Shown here: positions 44,927-51,961 of the stretch, piece by piece | Position numbering within the stretch: position 1 is the first letter of the stretch | How the letters are laid out: each line of letters begins with the position of its first letter | Assembly (NCBI GenBank): GCA_049977145.1 | Contig: JBMFGW010000004.1 | Location: 1-64,000, forward strand | Direction: 5' to 3' | Length of the DNA: 64,000 nt | Source: JAMDCX01 sp049977145 | GTDB taxonomy: Bacteria > Planctomycetota > Phycisphaerae > WQYP01 | Translations under genes and position numbers: made by a program | Notes under the pieces: generated by a model | The model's input: the letters and a program-made list of their open reading frames with translations, nothing else | Database searches by the model: none | What the model was told of the DNA's origin: nothing

Positions 44927-46279
44927 ATGCTGGAGGATCAGACCGCTTTATCCGAAAAATCTCCGGCCGCACCAGCGCCGCCGGTACTGGTGCGCTGGTT
45001 ATATAATCTACGCATTGGATGGGAAATTCTCCGTGCGCGGCGGGTGGAGGATCGCACCGGGCAACAGGCGGCGGCGATGACGTACAACACTCTTTTCAGT
45101 CTGTTACCGGTAATGGTATTGCTGCTGGTCTTGATGTCTCTGGTGCTGACCAAGCAACAGATTCATCATGAGGAAATGGCGCTCGTACATCGGCTGGGTT
45201 TAAGCCAGCTTTCCACCCGGGGTGTTACCGGCGCCACGACCAAGCCACAATTTATTGTCCAGACCATCATCCATCAGATTGATAAAATGCGCACGGTGCT
45301 GCGCTCTCCAGGCACAGGTATCGTTGGTTTTATCACCTTGCTCTGGGCGGCCATCAGCCTGATGCACGTCATCGAAACCGCGTTTAATCGTATCTACCGC
45401 GTAACGGAAAATCGCCCATGGACACGCAAGGTTACGCTGTATTGGTGCGTGCTTTCGCTGGGGCCGCTGGCGGTGGCCGCGTCGCTTTTTGCCTCCGCCA
45501 AACTCATCGCGATGGCCGACGCGCTGCATCTAAGTGCGGCGGTATTCACTCCGTTTGGCATTCTGGTGAGTTATGCCGGGGATTGGGCCTTAATTTTTGT
45601 GATTTATAAATTAATACCCAACACGATTGTCCGGTGGAAAGCCGCGGCCGTAGGCGCTTTGGCCGCCACGTTTTTGTGGGAGGCGGGAAAATATGGTTTC
45701 GGCTTTTACGTTCATGATTTGGCGGGATATGGTAAATGGTATGGCAATCTGGGACTGATCCCACTATTTATGCTGTGGATATTTTTGACGTGGAACTTTC
45801 TGCTGCTCGGCCTGGAAATTGCTTTTATCCAACAGTTTTTTCCGATACTCAAACGCCGTTTTATCATGCACCGGGGCGGACGTTCCACGTTGACCGATAG
45901 CCGCTGGATTTTGCCGCTGGCCATTTTGATGGTGCATCGTTTTGAGGAAGGCAAGAAACTCACGGCGGAAATGGCGGCCAATGAATTGGGTTTGGCGCTG
46001 GAACCAGTGGTGGAAATGCTCTCTTCGCTGGCGAAAGCGGGGCTGATACTGCCGGTTGGCGGACAACCGCAGCAATATGTGCTGGCCAAGGCGCCGGAAA
46101 ACATTGGCGTGGCGGAAATCCTGCATGCCGTTGCAGACGGCTGCCACACAATTACTGATTCCATGGCGACGACCGAGGAAGAGCATGTCCTGCGGCGTCC
46201 GCGTTTACGGGAGTTTTATGATCTTGAATCGCAATGGGGAAAACATCATACACTGGCGGAACTGGCGGCGCGTACCTAA
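44927..46279 (+). CDS. YihY/UPF0761-family inner membrane protein
   Basis: A multi-spanning protein with the family motif AAAMTYNTLFSLLPVMVLLL near residue 48 and SLMHVIETAFNRIYRV near ~145; about six membrane helices. The family was once misnamed ribonuclease BN; its function is not settled (a transporter is suspected). An additional C-terminal domain of ~120 residues (ILPLAILMVHRFEEGKKLTA, then A-N-E-L-G-L) looks like a winged helix. A GGAGA site precedes the ATG. Confidence 0.85.
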   Translation: MLEDQTALSEKSPAAPAPPVLVRWLYNLRIGWEILRARRVEDRTGQQAAAMTYNTLFSLLPVMVLLLVLMSLVLTKQQIHHEEMALVHRLGLSQLSTRGVTGATTKPQFIVQTIIHQIDKMRTVLRSPGTGIVGFITLLWAAISLMHVIETAFNRIYRVTENRPWTRKVTLYWCVLSLGPLAVAASLFASAKLIAMADALHLSAAVFTPFGILVSYAGDWALIFVIYKLIPNTIVRWKAAAVGALAATFLWEAGKYGFGFYVHDLAGYGKWYGNLGLIPLFMLWIFLTWNFLLLGLEIAFIQQFFPILKRRFIMHRGGRSTLTDSRWILPLAILMVHRFEEGKKLTAEMAANELGLALEPVVEMLSSLAKAGLILPVGGQPQQYVLAKAPENIGVAEILHAVADGCHTITDSMATTEEEHVLRRPRLREFYDLESQWGKHHTLAELAART

Positions 46280-46891
46280 ATTGATTGGCGCCGGATGGGT
46301 TGATATAAAGATAGATTCCCAAACCTGTTTAATGCCACTTGGGGCCGGCGCCTACAGCTCCTTTAACCAATTCCGGATTCTAAAACAATCCCGCCGCAAC
46401 GCCGCCGCACCCATAAAGCCGCGACCGCGGGTCGCGCCCCGTTTACCCCGTACACACCGCGTACCTTCGCATCGTGAAACATTGCCGGTAGTCCGTTACG
46501 GATTCGATCGGACAAATGCGTTAAACAAGAGCCGTTTTCGGATTAGCGCGGCCACCCGTTCGCGCGTTTTGGTCGTGGCGTCGCCGCACCCGTCAAATGT
46601 GAACAGCCCGGAGACATCGGCGTTGTGGAACCTTCCAATGTGCGCAATGGACCGCCGGTGGCCGTTGACGCCGAGCGTGGCAATTTTTCCGGGCCACGCA
46701 GCGGTGCGGGAGCTAATTACGTCCCCGTTTCACTTCGCACCCGCCCGCCGCCATCACCTTTTAGCCGCGGGCATTGTGCCGCGCGTCCCCGTTTATTCCA
46801 TCCCTCCGCAGCCCTTGCGACGAGCGCATAATTTTCCCAGAAATCAACGGAGAACCACGGCGATGACAATTGTGAAAGTTGGGATCCACGC
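46280..46891. other. Gene-free border of the accessory island
   Basis: 611 bases without a credible gene. At 46413-46445 it contains a third copy of a 33-bp palindromic element (AAAGCCGCGACC, 3-base centre, GGTCGCGCCCCGTTTA) that is also inside both long direct repeats. Another stretch near 46759 (TTTTAGCCGCG...CCGCGCGT) resembles a part of those repeats. It looks like decayed repeat material. Confidence 0.45.
46413..46445. repeat. 33-bp palindromic element, copy 1
   Basis: CGCGACC and GGTCGCG pair around a three-base centre, flanked by ATAAAGC on one side and CCCCGTTTA on the other. Further copies lie at 48169-48201 and 51549-51581. REP-like. Confidence 0.65.
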
Positions 46892-47305
46892 TTATCTTCC
46901 AGCGGGACTAATGATGTCCAACCGTGGAAAATAGGTTCGGTAACGTCCCATGTCGCGCGTCATCAGTTTGAGTCCTTCAACCGCCGCATGCGCACCAATA
47001 AAAAAATCAGGTAATACCACTATCTTCTCACCGCCACGTCGTCGATATGACAAAAAGCATTTTGCCGCCAGAAAGGCCGCCTCATAAGGTATGCCACGGC
47101 GTTCGAACCACTCCGGCGGAAGTGCTTCGTTGACATCCTCAATACGGGAAAATCGCACCGATACCTCGACGAAAATTACCGCATTGATGACCAGCGTATG
47201 GCGTTCCGCCGCCTCGGCCAATGCCTCGCTGGACCATTGAAACCATTGGGAATCCTCGGTGAGAATATCGAGCAACACATTAGAATCCACCATGATGCCG
47301 GGCAT
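46892..47305 (-). CDS. vapC: PIN-domain toxin (VapC type)
   Basis: 137 residues with the PIN pattern of acidic residues: Asp in VDSNVLLDIL near residue 7, Glu in FVEVSVRF near 47, Asp in LPDFFIGAHA near 99 and the late D in MTRDMGRYRTYFP. VapC toxins are Mg2+-dependent RNases that cleave tRNA or rRNA and are held inactive by VapB. It begins three bases after the vapB stop. Confidence 0.9.
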   Translation of the reverse strand: MPGIMVDSNVLLDILTEDSQWFQWSSEALAEAAERHTLVINAVIFVEVSVRFSRIEDVNEALPPEWFERRGIPYEAAFLAAKCFLSYRRRGGEKIVVLPDFFIGAHAAVEGLKLMTRDMGRYRTYFPRLDIISPAGR

Positions 47306-47308
47306 GTG

Positions 47309-47530
47309 TCACATCCGTGTAAGTTTCATAATCTCATCGGTCGATAAGCCGGTGCCGGCGCGGCCACGCATCCGTGCAATCAAAGCGTTTCCTCGTCGGC
47401 CCTTGGAGATCTTGCGTAAAACAATCTCCCGGCCGCGAATGATAAATTCCACGTCCGTGTGTGGAAGAATTCCAGCGCGTTCGCGAATCGCCCGAGGAAC
47501 TGTTACTTGGCCTTTCACTGTCACCTTCAT
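47309..47530 (-). CDS. vapB: AbrB-type antitoxin (VapB)
   Basis: 73 residues. The swapped-hairpin SpoVT/AbrB DNA-binding domain is seen at the N-terminus (MKVTVKGQVTVPRAIRERAGI) and the C-terminal tail that binds the toxin is basic then acidic. AGGAG lies eight bases before the ATG. It is first in the vapBC operon, as usual, and would repress its own promoter with the toxin. Confidence 0.9.
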   Translation of the reverse strand: MKVTVKGQVTVPRAIRERAGILPHTDVEFIIRGREIVLRKISKGRRGNALIARMRGRAGTGLSTDEIMKLTRM

Positions 47531-47592
47531 GGTTGAAACTCCTATGCACCGGCCGCGCCACGCTTTCGATCATTAACAGCGGACGGCGTATG

Positions 47593-47617
47593 GTAATACT
47601 CTTACAGGTATTATTAC
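47593..47617 (-). promoter_or_regulatory. Candidate vapBC operator
   Basis: TAATAC and GTATTA, eight bases apart, form a dyad 63-87 bases upstream of the vapB start, where an autoregulatory operator is expected. Several AT-rich hexamers there could be -10 boxes. Confidence 0.4.
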
Positions 47618-47786
47618 TACTCTGCAATGCAAACGCAAATAGAAAGCGGTGTGGGTGGCGGTCTATAATTTTATGGCTCTTCGGGCAAACCAGTGGGTAA
47701 ATTATGCTCGAAAAAATGATGTGAGCGGCAATTGGCCGTGTTTTTCTGTCGCTTCACAGAGTTTCAAAACTGTTGATTCTCATGGG

Positions 47787-47963
47787 ATGGAAAAACGTAG
47801 CTACAAACGACGGTTATCGGATGCCTATCGATTCGCTGGTTTTCGCATGGCCCCCAAAGTCACCGGCATGTTTGGTGATCCCAAGGCGCGGTTGCTGCGT
47901 CTATCGCGGCGCTCAAAACACGCTTTGCGGCTGCTGTGGAAAGGCCCACAGCGGCTGGTATGA
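47787..47963 (+). CDS. Small basic protein, possibly mobile-element-linked
   Basis: 58 residues: E-K-R-S-Y-K-R-R-L-S-D-A-Y-R-F-A-G-F then V-T-G-M-F-G-D-P-K-A-R-L-L-R-L-S-R-R-S-K. This R-Y-K-R-x-L-x-D-A-Y-R-F-x-G-F pattern reminds me of small open frames found next to insertion sequences in planctomycetes; that is recalled, not checked. The frame is open upstream to 47649, but conservation seems to start at the ATG here. No ribosome site is obvious, so it may be a relic. Confidence 0.4.
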   Translation: MEKRSYKRRLSDAYRFAGFRMAPKVTGMFGDPKARLLRLSRRSKHALRLLWKGPQRLV

Positions 47964-48007
47964 CCATAAAACTCGACGGGTGCGTGATCTTTCGTGCGGA
48001 GACATGT

Positions 48008-48560
48008 GGAAGCCGAAATCTCCCGACACATCGGGACAGGCCCTTTGCCGCAGGAGCCGGCTAATCGGGGCTTCACCTCATTCCCGATCAACCGCACCCC
48101 GGCGACAGCCGCCGCACCGGGGCCGCCCCAATGACCATTGAGCATTGAGCGCAGCGCCGCTGCGCCTCATAAAGCCGCGACCGTTGGTCGCGCCCCGTTT
48201 AGCGTCGTCGGCTGCCGACGGGCGCTCCCCATTCCCAAATCCCCCAGCCCCGCCGCGGCGGAACATCTGGGGGCGCTGGTGTCCCCACCCGCCGTAGTCC
48301 CAGTTCCAATGAGGCCGCAACGCCCATCCGCCAAACTCATCACCGGCAAACCTTATTCTGCCAACCTCGCTGGGCATGTATCTTAATATCTACGCGCACG
48401 GGCCAAACCGTTACCGCCGCACCGAACCGCAATATATCCTTTTAGCCGCGTGGCCTTGGCCCGCGCGTTCGCAGCGGAAATCCCACGCCCATGCCAAAAA
48501 ATATAGCCGCACCAAGGGCAATGCGTTATGCCTTGCATATATTCAATAAACGATGGATGT
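48008..48560. repeat. Long direct repeat, copy A
   Basis: About 553 bases nearly identical to 51389-51940, same orientation. Homology begins at GGAAGCCGAAAT and ends at CGATGGATGT. It contains several short palindromes, including the 33-bp element at 48169-48201 and CGTCGGC-T-GCCGACG-like hairpins. No conserved protein is encoded in either orientation, because frames differ between the copies. Confidence 0.85.
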
Positions 48561-48642
48561 CCCCTTTTTCGCATCTTTCGCCTGTTGCAATTATTACGGG
48601 AATTCGAGGAAGCCTCGAACAAAATCGGCATTTGCCAAGGAA

Positions 48643-49029
48643 TCACTCCGTTGAAGGCTTATCTTGGAGGTATTGCCACCCTCGCGCCTTTGCGTGCTGC
48701 TTCAACTTTTCCGCTTTCTTTGAAGCTTGGCTTTTGCCATCTTGCCCAAAATCGATAAGGGCGTGCGCCGGGTGTGTGGTTGGGTCTGGGTTTGGCGTTA
48801 GGCTGAGAGCGGTGCACTCTTTTACACTGACCGACATAACCCCGATAGAGAGGTAGCCTAACTCTCTGCTGTAATGCCTCCACGACTCCTCGGCGGTGAT
48901 TTTATCGCCATCGTAAACCGAGAGCTTGTTTCTATCTTTCGGCGTTGGGCGGAAAACTTGCGATGTGATTTCCCCGTCTTGGCACCAGCTGGGATGCACC
49001 TGCCGGTGTAACAATGTTTCGTCAGTCAT
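48643..49029 (-). CDS. Unrecognised protein B of a two-gene operon
   Basis: 128 residues, soluble, beginning T-D-E-T-L-L-H-R-Q-V-H-P-S-W. Features: Q-V-F-R-P-T-P-K-D near residue 25, K-L-S-V-Y-D-G-D-K-I-T at ~35, and a late R-G-W. No catalytic motif is recognised. The ATG overlaps the stop of the upstream gene by ATGA, so translation is coupled and the two proteins probably form a fixed-ratio complex or toxin-partner pair. The frame opens upstream to 49071, but coupling fixes the start at 49029. It ends 83 bases before direct repeat A. Confidence 0.7.
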   Translation of the reverse strand: MTDETLLHRQVHPSWCQDGEITSQVFRPTPKDRNKLSVYDGDKITAEESWRHYSRELGYLSIGVMSVSVKECTALSLTPNPDPTTHPAHALIDFGQDGKSQASKKAEKLKQHAKARGWQYLQDKPSTE

Positions 49030-50156
49030 TCCGCCGCTCCACCCAGGGTCATTATTTGCGCCACCAACCACTTCCAGGATTCAGGAAGATTAAGGTTCAA
49101 GGCCTTGTTACTTTCTTCCACGTCCGTTGTAAGATCGACCTGAAACCAATCGGCATTGTGGGTTTTAATGTCGATTTCCAAGGATGCCGCGATTTGGCCT
49201 AGCTTCCATTCCGCCTGAATGCCACCCTCTACCGTGGGATATAAACGTGGTAAAATCGCCTCCTCAGAATAATATTTATTAAACGCACCTCTTAACCAAA
49301 TGAGCCCATCGGAAGCGGGCGCTTTGCCTTCGCCTTCGAGCCATCCATCTTTCAGGTTGGCTATCTCTTCCAATCTCATTTCCACGTCAAGTGGATCGAG
49401 TTCATTAATATGTTCGATTGACTCAAAGCTCTCCAACCTCTTGCTGCGGTTAAACTTTCCAACGCCCTGCAGGAGCACGCGATACCCCTGCCTATATTTT
49501 GCGAACGCTTTCAAGACGGGATCGAGGTGCTGGGGGGCCAATGGGGCGAAGATTTTGTGACCATCCGCCTCCTGTAGTTGGAAGGTCATCTTGGCTTGGT
49601 CAGCCTCGCAGATCGCAGCACGAAGCGTTACATCTTCGGTATAGTCCTTTACAGTGTCGGAGGCTAAAAGTAAGGCTCGTCTGACGGTTAATGTTAAACG
49701 AGTAACTGCTCCACCATCAGGGGACGTGAACTCGATGGCTTCATCTCCTCGGAGGCTGCGACCGATCCTGTCGAACCAGCCCAGTTTTTCTTTTGGGACA
49801 TGGTTAAAGATTTCCTTGGGATTTGCTGCTGCTTTTATTGCGGCGAGAACTGAATCTCTTCCCTTCTCAAGCCAAGTTACAATGTCTGACGGGAACAACA
49901 TGTCGGTGGAAACCGAAAGCGCAATTACAGGGATTGCGCTTCCCGCCTCAACTGCGGTAAGCTTCAGCGAAATACCCTCGGTGAAATGACGCGGTGATCG
50001 CTCGCGGTTTGGGTTGGCTTTCAAAAATTCATGTTTGGCCATTTCCAAGATCATGGCTTCTAGCGCGGCTAAGTCACCTAGGACTTCCAATGGGATAGAA
50101 TGTTCTTCAAACCTTGGCCCAACGAAACGGGGACGTAAAAATTCAGTTTCGTCCAT
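49026..50156 (-). CDS. Unrecognised protein A of a two-gene operon
   Basis: 376 residues, soluble and acidic, without signal or membrane segments except a possible hydrophobic stretch at ~75-90 (SAIPVIALSVSTDMLF). Visible segments: F-V-G-P-R-F-E-E-H-S-I-P near the N-terminus, an alpha-helical E-V-L-G-D-L-A-A-L-E-A-M-I, then a Trp-rich C-terminus. I recognise no domain. ATG 50156 is preferred over GTG 50180 for its GAGG site. The position inside a repeat-bracketed segment of a defence island, fused by a 4-base overlap to a second gene, suggests a defence or selfish module; this is inference. Confidence 0.7.
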   Translation of the reverse strand: MDETEFLRPRFVGPRFEEHSIPLEVLGDLAALEAMILEMAKHEFLKANPNRERSPRHFTEGISLKLTAVEAGSAIPVIALSVSTDMLFPSDIVTWLEKGRDSVLAAIKAAANPKEIFNHVPKEKLGWFDRIGRSLRGDEAIEFTSPDGGAVTRLTLTVRRALLLASDTVKDYTEDVTLRAAICEADQAKMTFQLQEADGHKIFAPLAPQHLDPVLKAFAKYRQGYRVLLQGVGKFNRSKRLESFESIEHINELDPLDVEMRLEEIANLKDGWLEGEGKAPASDGLIWLRGAFNKYYSEEAILPRLYPTVEGGIQAEWKLGQIAASLEIDIKTHNADWFQVDLTTDVEESNKALNLNLPESWKWLVAQIMTLGGAAE

Positions 50157-50180
50157 CAACCTTACCTCGTAAGCCTGCAC

Positions 50181-50560
50181 AAATCATCACAATCGTGGAT
50201 ACCGCACCTCGAAATTTAGGTTGTTCCCACTGGATACATATGCGATCCCCAGTTCGCTGTGATCGAAGCACAATAATGCTGATATTTTACCCGCAGAACA
50301 CTAAATGGCAACGTCCAGGCACTTCGCGCAGCCATGATTAGTCCCTCTTGCCGGATACCATCAACTTTCGCATCGCCGCATGGAATAGGTAAAATTCAGC
50401 GGGCGCACCACATGCACCGCCGTGGCGGAACTCGGTATCGCGACAACGCCCCCCAAACAACTGCACCAGAATGACAGAATTTTGATAACCGTCAAGACCT
50501 GCGCGGAATCCGGTGCGTCAGTGAAACAATCTGTGTCTTATTAACTGAATGGAGTTCACC
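50181..50560. other. Gene-free stretch upstream of the two-gene operon
   Basis: 380 bases with no credible gene. It should carry the minus-strand promoter of the two-gene operon and the plus-strand promoter of the small gene at 50561; I could not define either. Confidence 0.3.
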
Positions 50561-50785
50561 ATGGAAATATCCGTTAAGGGGGAGTGGCGACTCAAATCGC
50601 ACACGGATGGCGAAGAGTATTCCGGGAAGACTGGAGCGGGCGTCAGCCTCAGCAAGGTTACCATTGATTCTGAATATACGTTCGTCTGCGAAGAAACAAC
50701 CGAATTCGCGCTCGCCAGCGGGAAAGAGACCCAAAAGCTTACGCTCATGAGCCTAAGGGAAAATCGCCGATCGGTCATGGAATGA
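50561..50785 (+). CDS. Small hypothetical protein
   Basis: 74 residues starting M-E-I-S-V-K-G-E-W-R-L-K. The pattern of alternating hydrophobic and polar residues suggests a small beta protein. GGAG lies six bases before this ATG, which supports it over the in-frame ATG at 50549. It is the only plus-strand gene in this part of the island. No family recognised. Confidence 0.45.
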   Translation: MEISVKGEWRLKSHTDGEEYSGKTGAGVSLSKVTIDSEYTFVCEETTEFALASGKETQKLTLMSLRENRRSVME

Positions 50786-50838
50786 GAAAATGGATTGCCA
50801 GTTGGATGTTTGCTGTTAATCCGGTCGGTCAATTGTGG

Positions 50839-50905
50839 AAACGGTGGATGTCACATTTTCTATATCCCAAGAAATGCGTGTACTTAGATAAACGATGGAT
50901 GTCAC
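50839..50905 (+). repeat. Two copies of AAACGRTGGATGTCAC, 51 bases apart
   Basis: AAACGGTGGATGTCAC (50839-50854) and AAACGATGGATGTCAC (50890-50905). The end of direct repeat A reads ATAAACGATGGATGTC (48546-48561), identical to 50888-50903, and repeat B ends in the same CGATGGATGT (51931-51940). The motif therefore marks repeat boundaries. Confidence 0.6.
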
Positions 50906-51023
50906 CAATGCAACTCCCTTAACAATACAGCGCGACTTTGGCCGGGATCGCGATTGGCCGAAAAGACCCCACTGCCCCTCGCTTTTGCGATGCTGCAGTA
51001 TATTCGTAATCAGATTTGTGGCG

Positions 51024-51260
51024 TTATTGTCGAGAGAAAAGCAATTCGTCCGCCGGAACCTCGAATGTAGCGGGACTTTCATCCGCGTTACCAACAGGCC
51101 GCACGCGCACAAGCCGTCGGCCCAAAGAGCCTATGGCACCTCTATCTTCAACAACGACGACCGAAAGATCGCTGCGACCAAAGCGGATTTTAGCCCGGCG
51201 ACCAACGGACGGCACCAAGCGGATTGACCGCCTCGGTTTATGAATTGGTAATTTCGCCAT
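51024..51260 (-). CDS. Small conserved-looking protein of unknown function
   Basis: 78 residues. The core A-K-I-R-F-G-R-S-D-L-S-V-V-V-V-E-D-R-G followed by G-S-L-G-R-R-L-V-R-V-R and ending E-V-P-A-D-E-L resembles a small beta-barrel family I have seen in several genomes near restriction or IS genes (recalled, not checked). The ATG at 51260 has an AGGG upstream; the frame opens five codons earlier. It points away from repeat B. Confidence 0.55.
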   Translation of the reverse strand: MAKLPIHKPRRSIRLVPSVGRRAKIRFGRSDLSVVVVEDRGAIGSLGRRLVRVRPVGNADESPATFEVPADELLFSRQ

Positions 51261-51388
51261 AAAGCATCCCTTCATATCAGAGCGTTAGACATTATAGCAT
51301 TCGCTACCACCATCGACGGCAGATTGTCGCGCATGGCAAGCCAAGGACAACTCGCTTGCCCCAGCCATAGCCGCTCCCTGTTTAGGCA

Positions 51389-51940
51389 GGAAGCCGAAAT
51401 CCCCCGACACATCGGGACAGGCCCTTTGCCGCAGGAGCCGGCTGGCCGGGGCTTCACCTCATTCCCGATCAACTGCTCGGCGGCGACAGCCGCCGCACCG
51501 GACCGTCCCATTGATCATTGTTCATTGAGCGCCGCGCCACCGTCCCTCATAAAGCCGCGACCGATGGTCGCGCCCCGTTTAGCGTCGTCGGCTGCCGACG
51601 GGCTCTCCCCTTCCCAAAATCCCCCAGCCCCGCCGCTGCGGACGATCTGGGGGCGCGGGTGTCCCCACCCGCCGTAGTCCCAGCTCCAATGAGGCCGCAA
51701 CCCCGATCCGCCGAACTGGCCACCGGCGAACCCTATTCTGCCAATATCGCTTGGCATGTATCTTAATATCTACGCGCACGGACTAAACTATTACCGCCAC
51801 ACCGAACCACAATATATCCTTTTAGCCGCGTGGCCTTGGCCCGCGCGTTCGCAGCGGAAATCCTACGCCCATGCCAAAAAATATAGTCGCACCAAGGGCA
51901 ACGCGTTATGCCTTGCTCGCAGCTAATGGACGATGGATGT
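51389..51940. repeat. Long direct repeat, copy B
   Basis: Second copy of the ~553-base repeat (first at 48008-48560), with about one difference per ten to twenty bases and small indels. It contains the 33-bp palindrome at 51549-51581. It ends 21 bases before the AIPR stop codon. Confidence 0.85.
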
Positions 51941-51961
51941 TAGACGTTCGCGTCGCCTCTT

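Noticed and set aside
46056..46934. Long plus-strand open frame (292 codons) overlapping the YihY-type gene and the following gap
   Set aside because: Its first part is an alternative frame of the YihY coding sequence and the rest is Arg/Pro-rich low-complexity translation of GC-rich non-coding DNA.
48383..48646. Minus-strand frame across repeat A with a C-P-W-C-G-Y motif
   Set aside because: The frame is not kept in repeat B, so the resemblance to a zinc ribbon is probably accidental.
50839..50905. Phage attachment site from the paired 16-mers
   Set aside because: No integrase and no tRNA nearby; the copies look like repeat-boundary debris.
48008..51940. Could the two long repeats be the ends of a composite transposon
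   Set aside because: Neither repeat encodes a transposase or shows terminal inverted repeats; kept as direct repeats only.
46280..51940. CRISPR array suggested by repeated short palindromes
   Set aside because: Only three copies of the 33-bp element, irregular spacing of kilobases, no spacer pattern and no cas genes.
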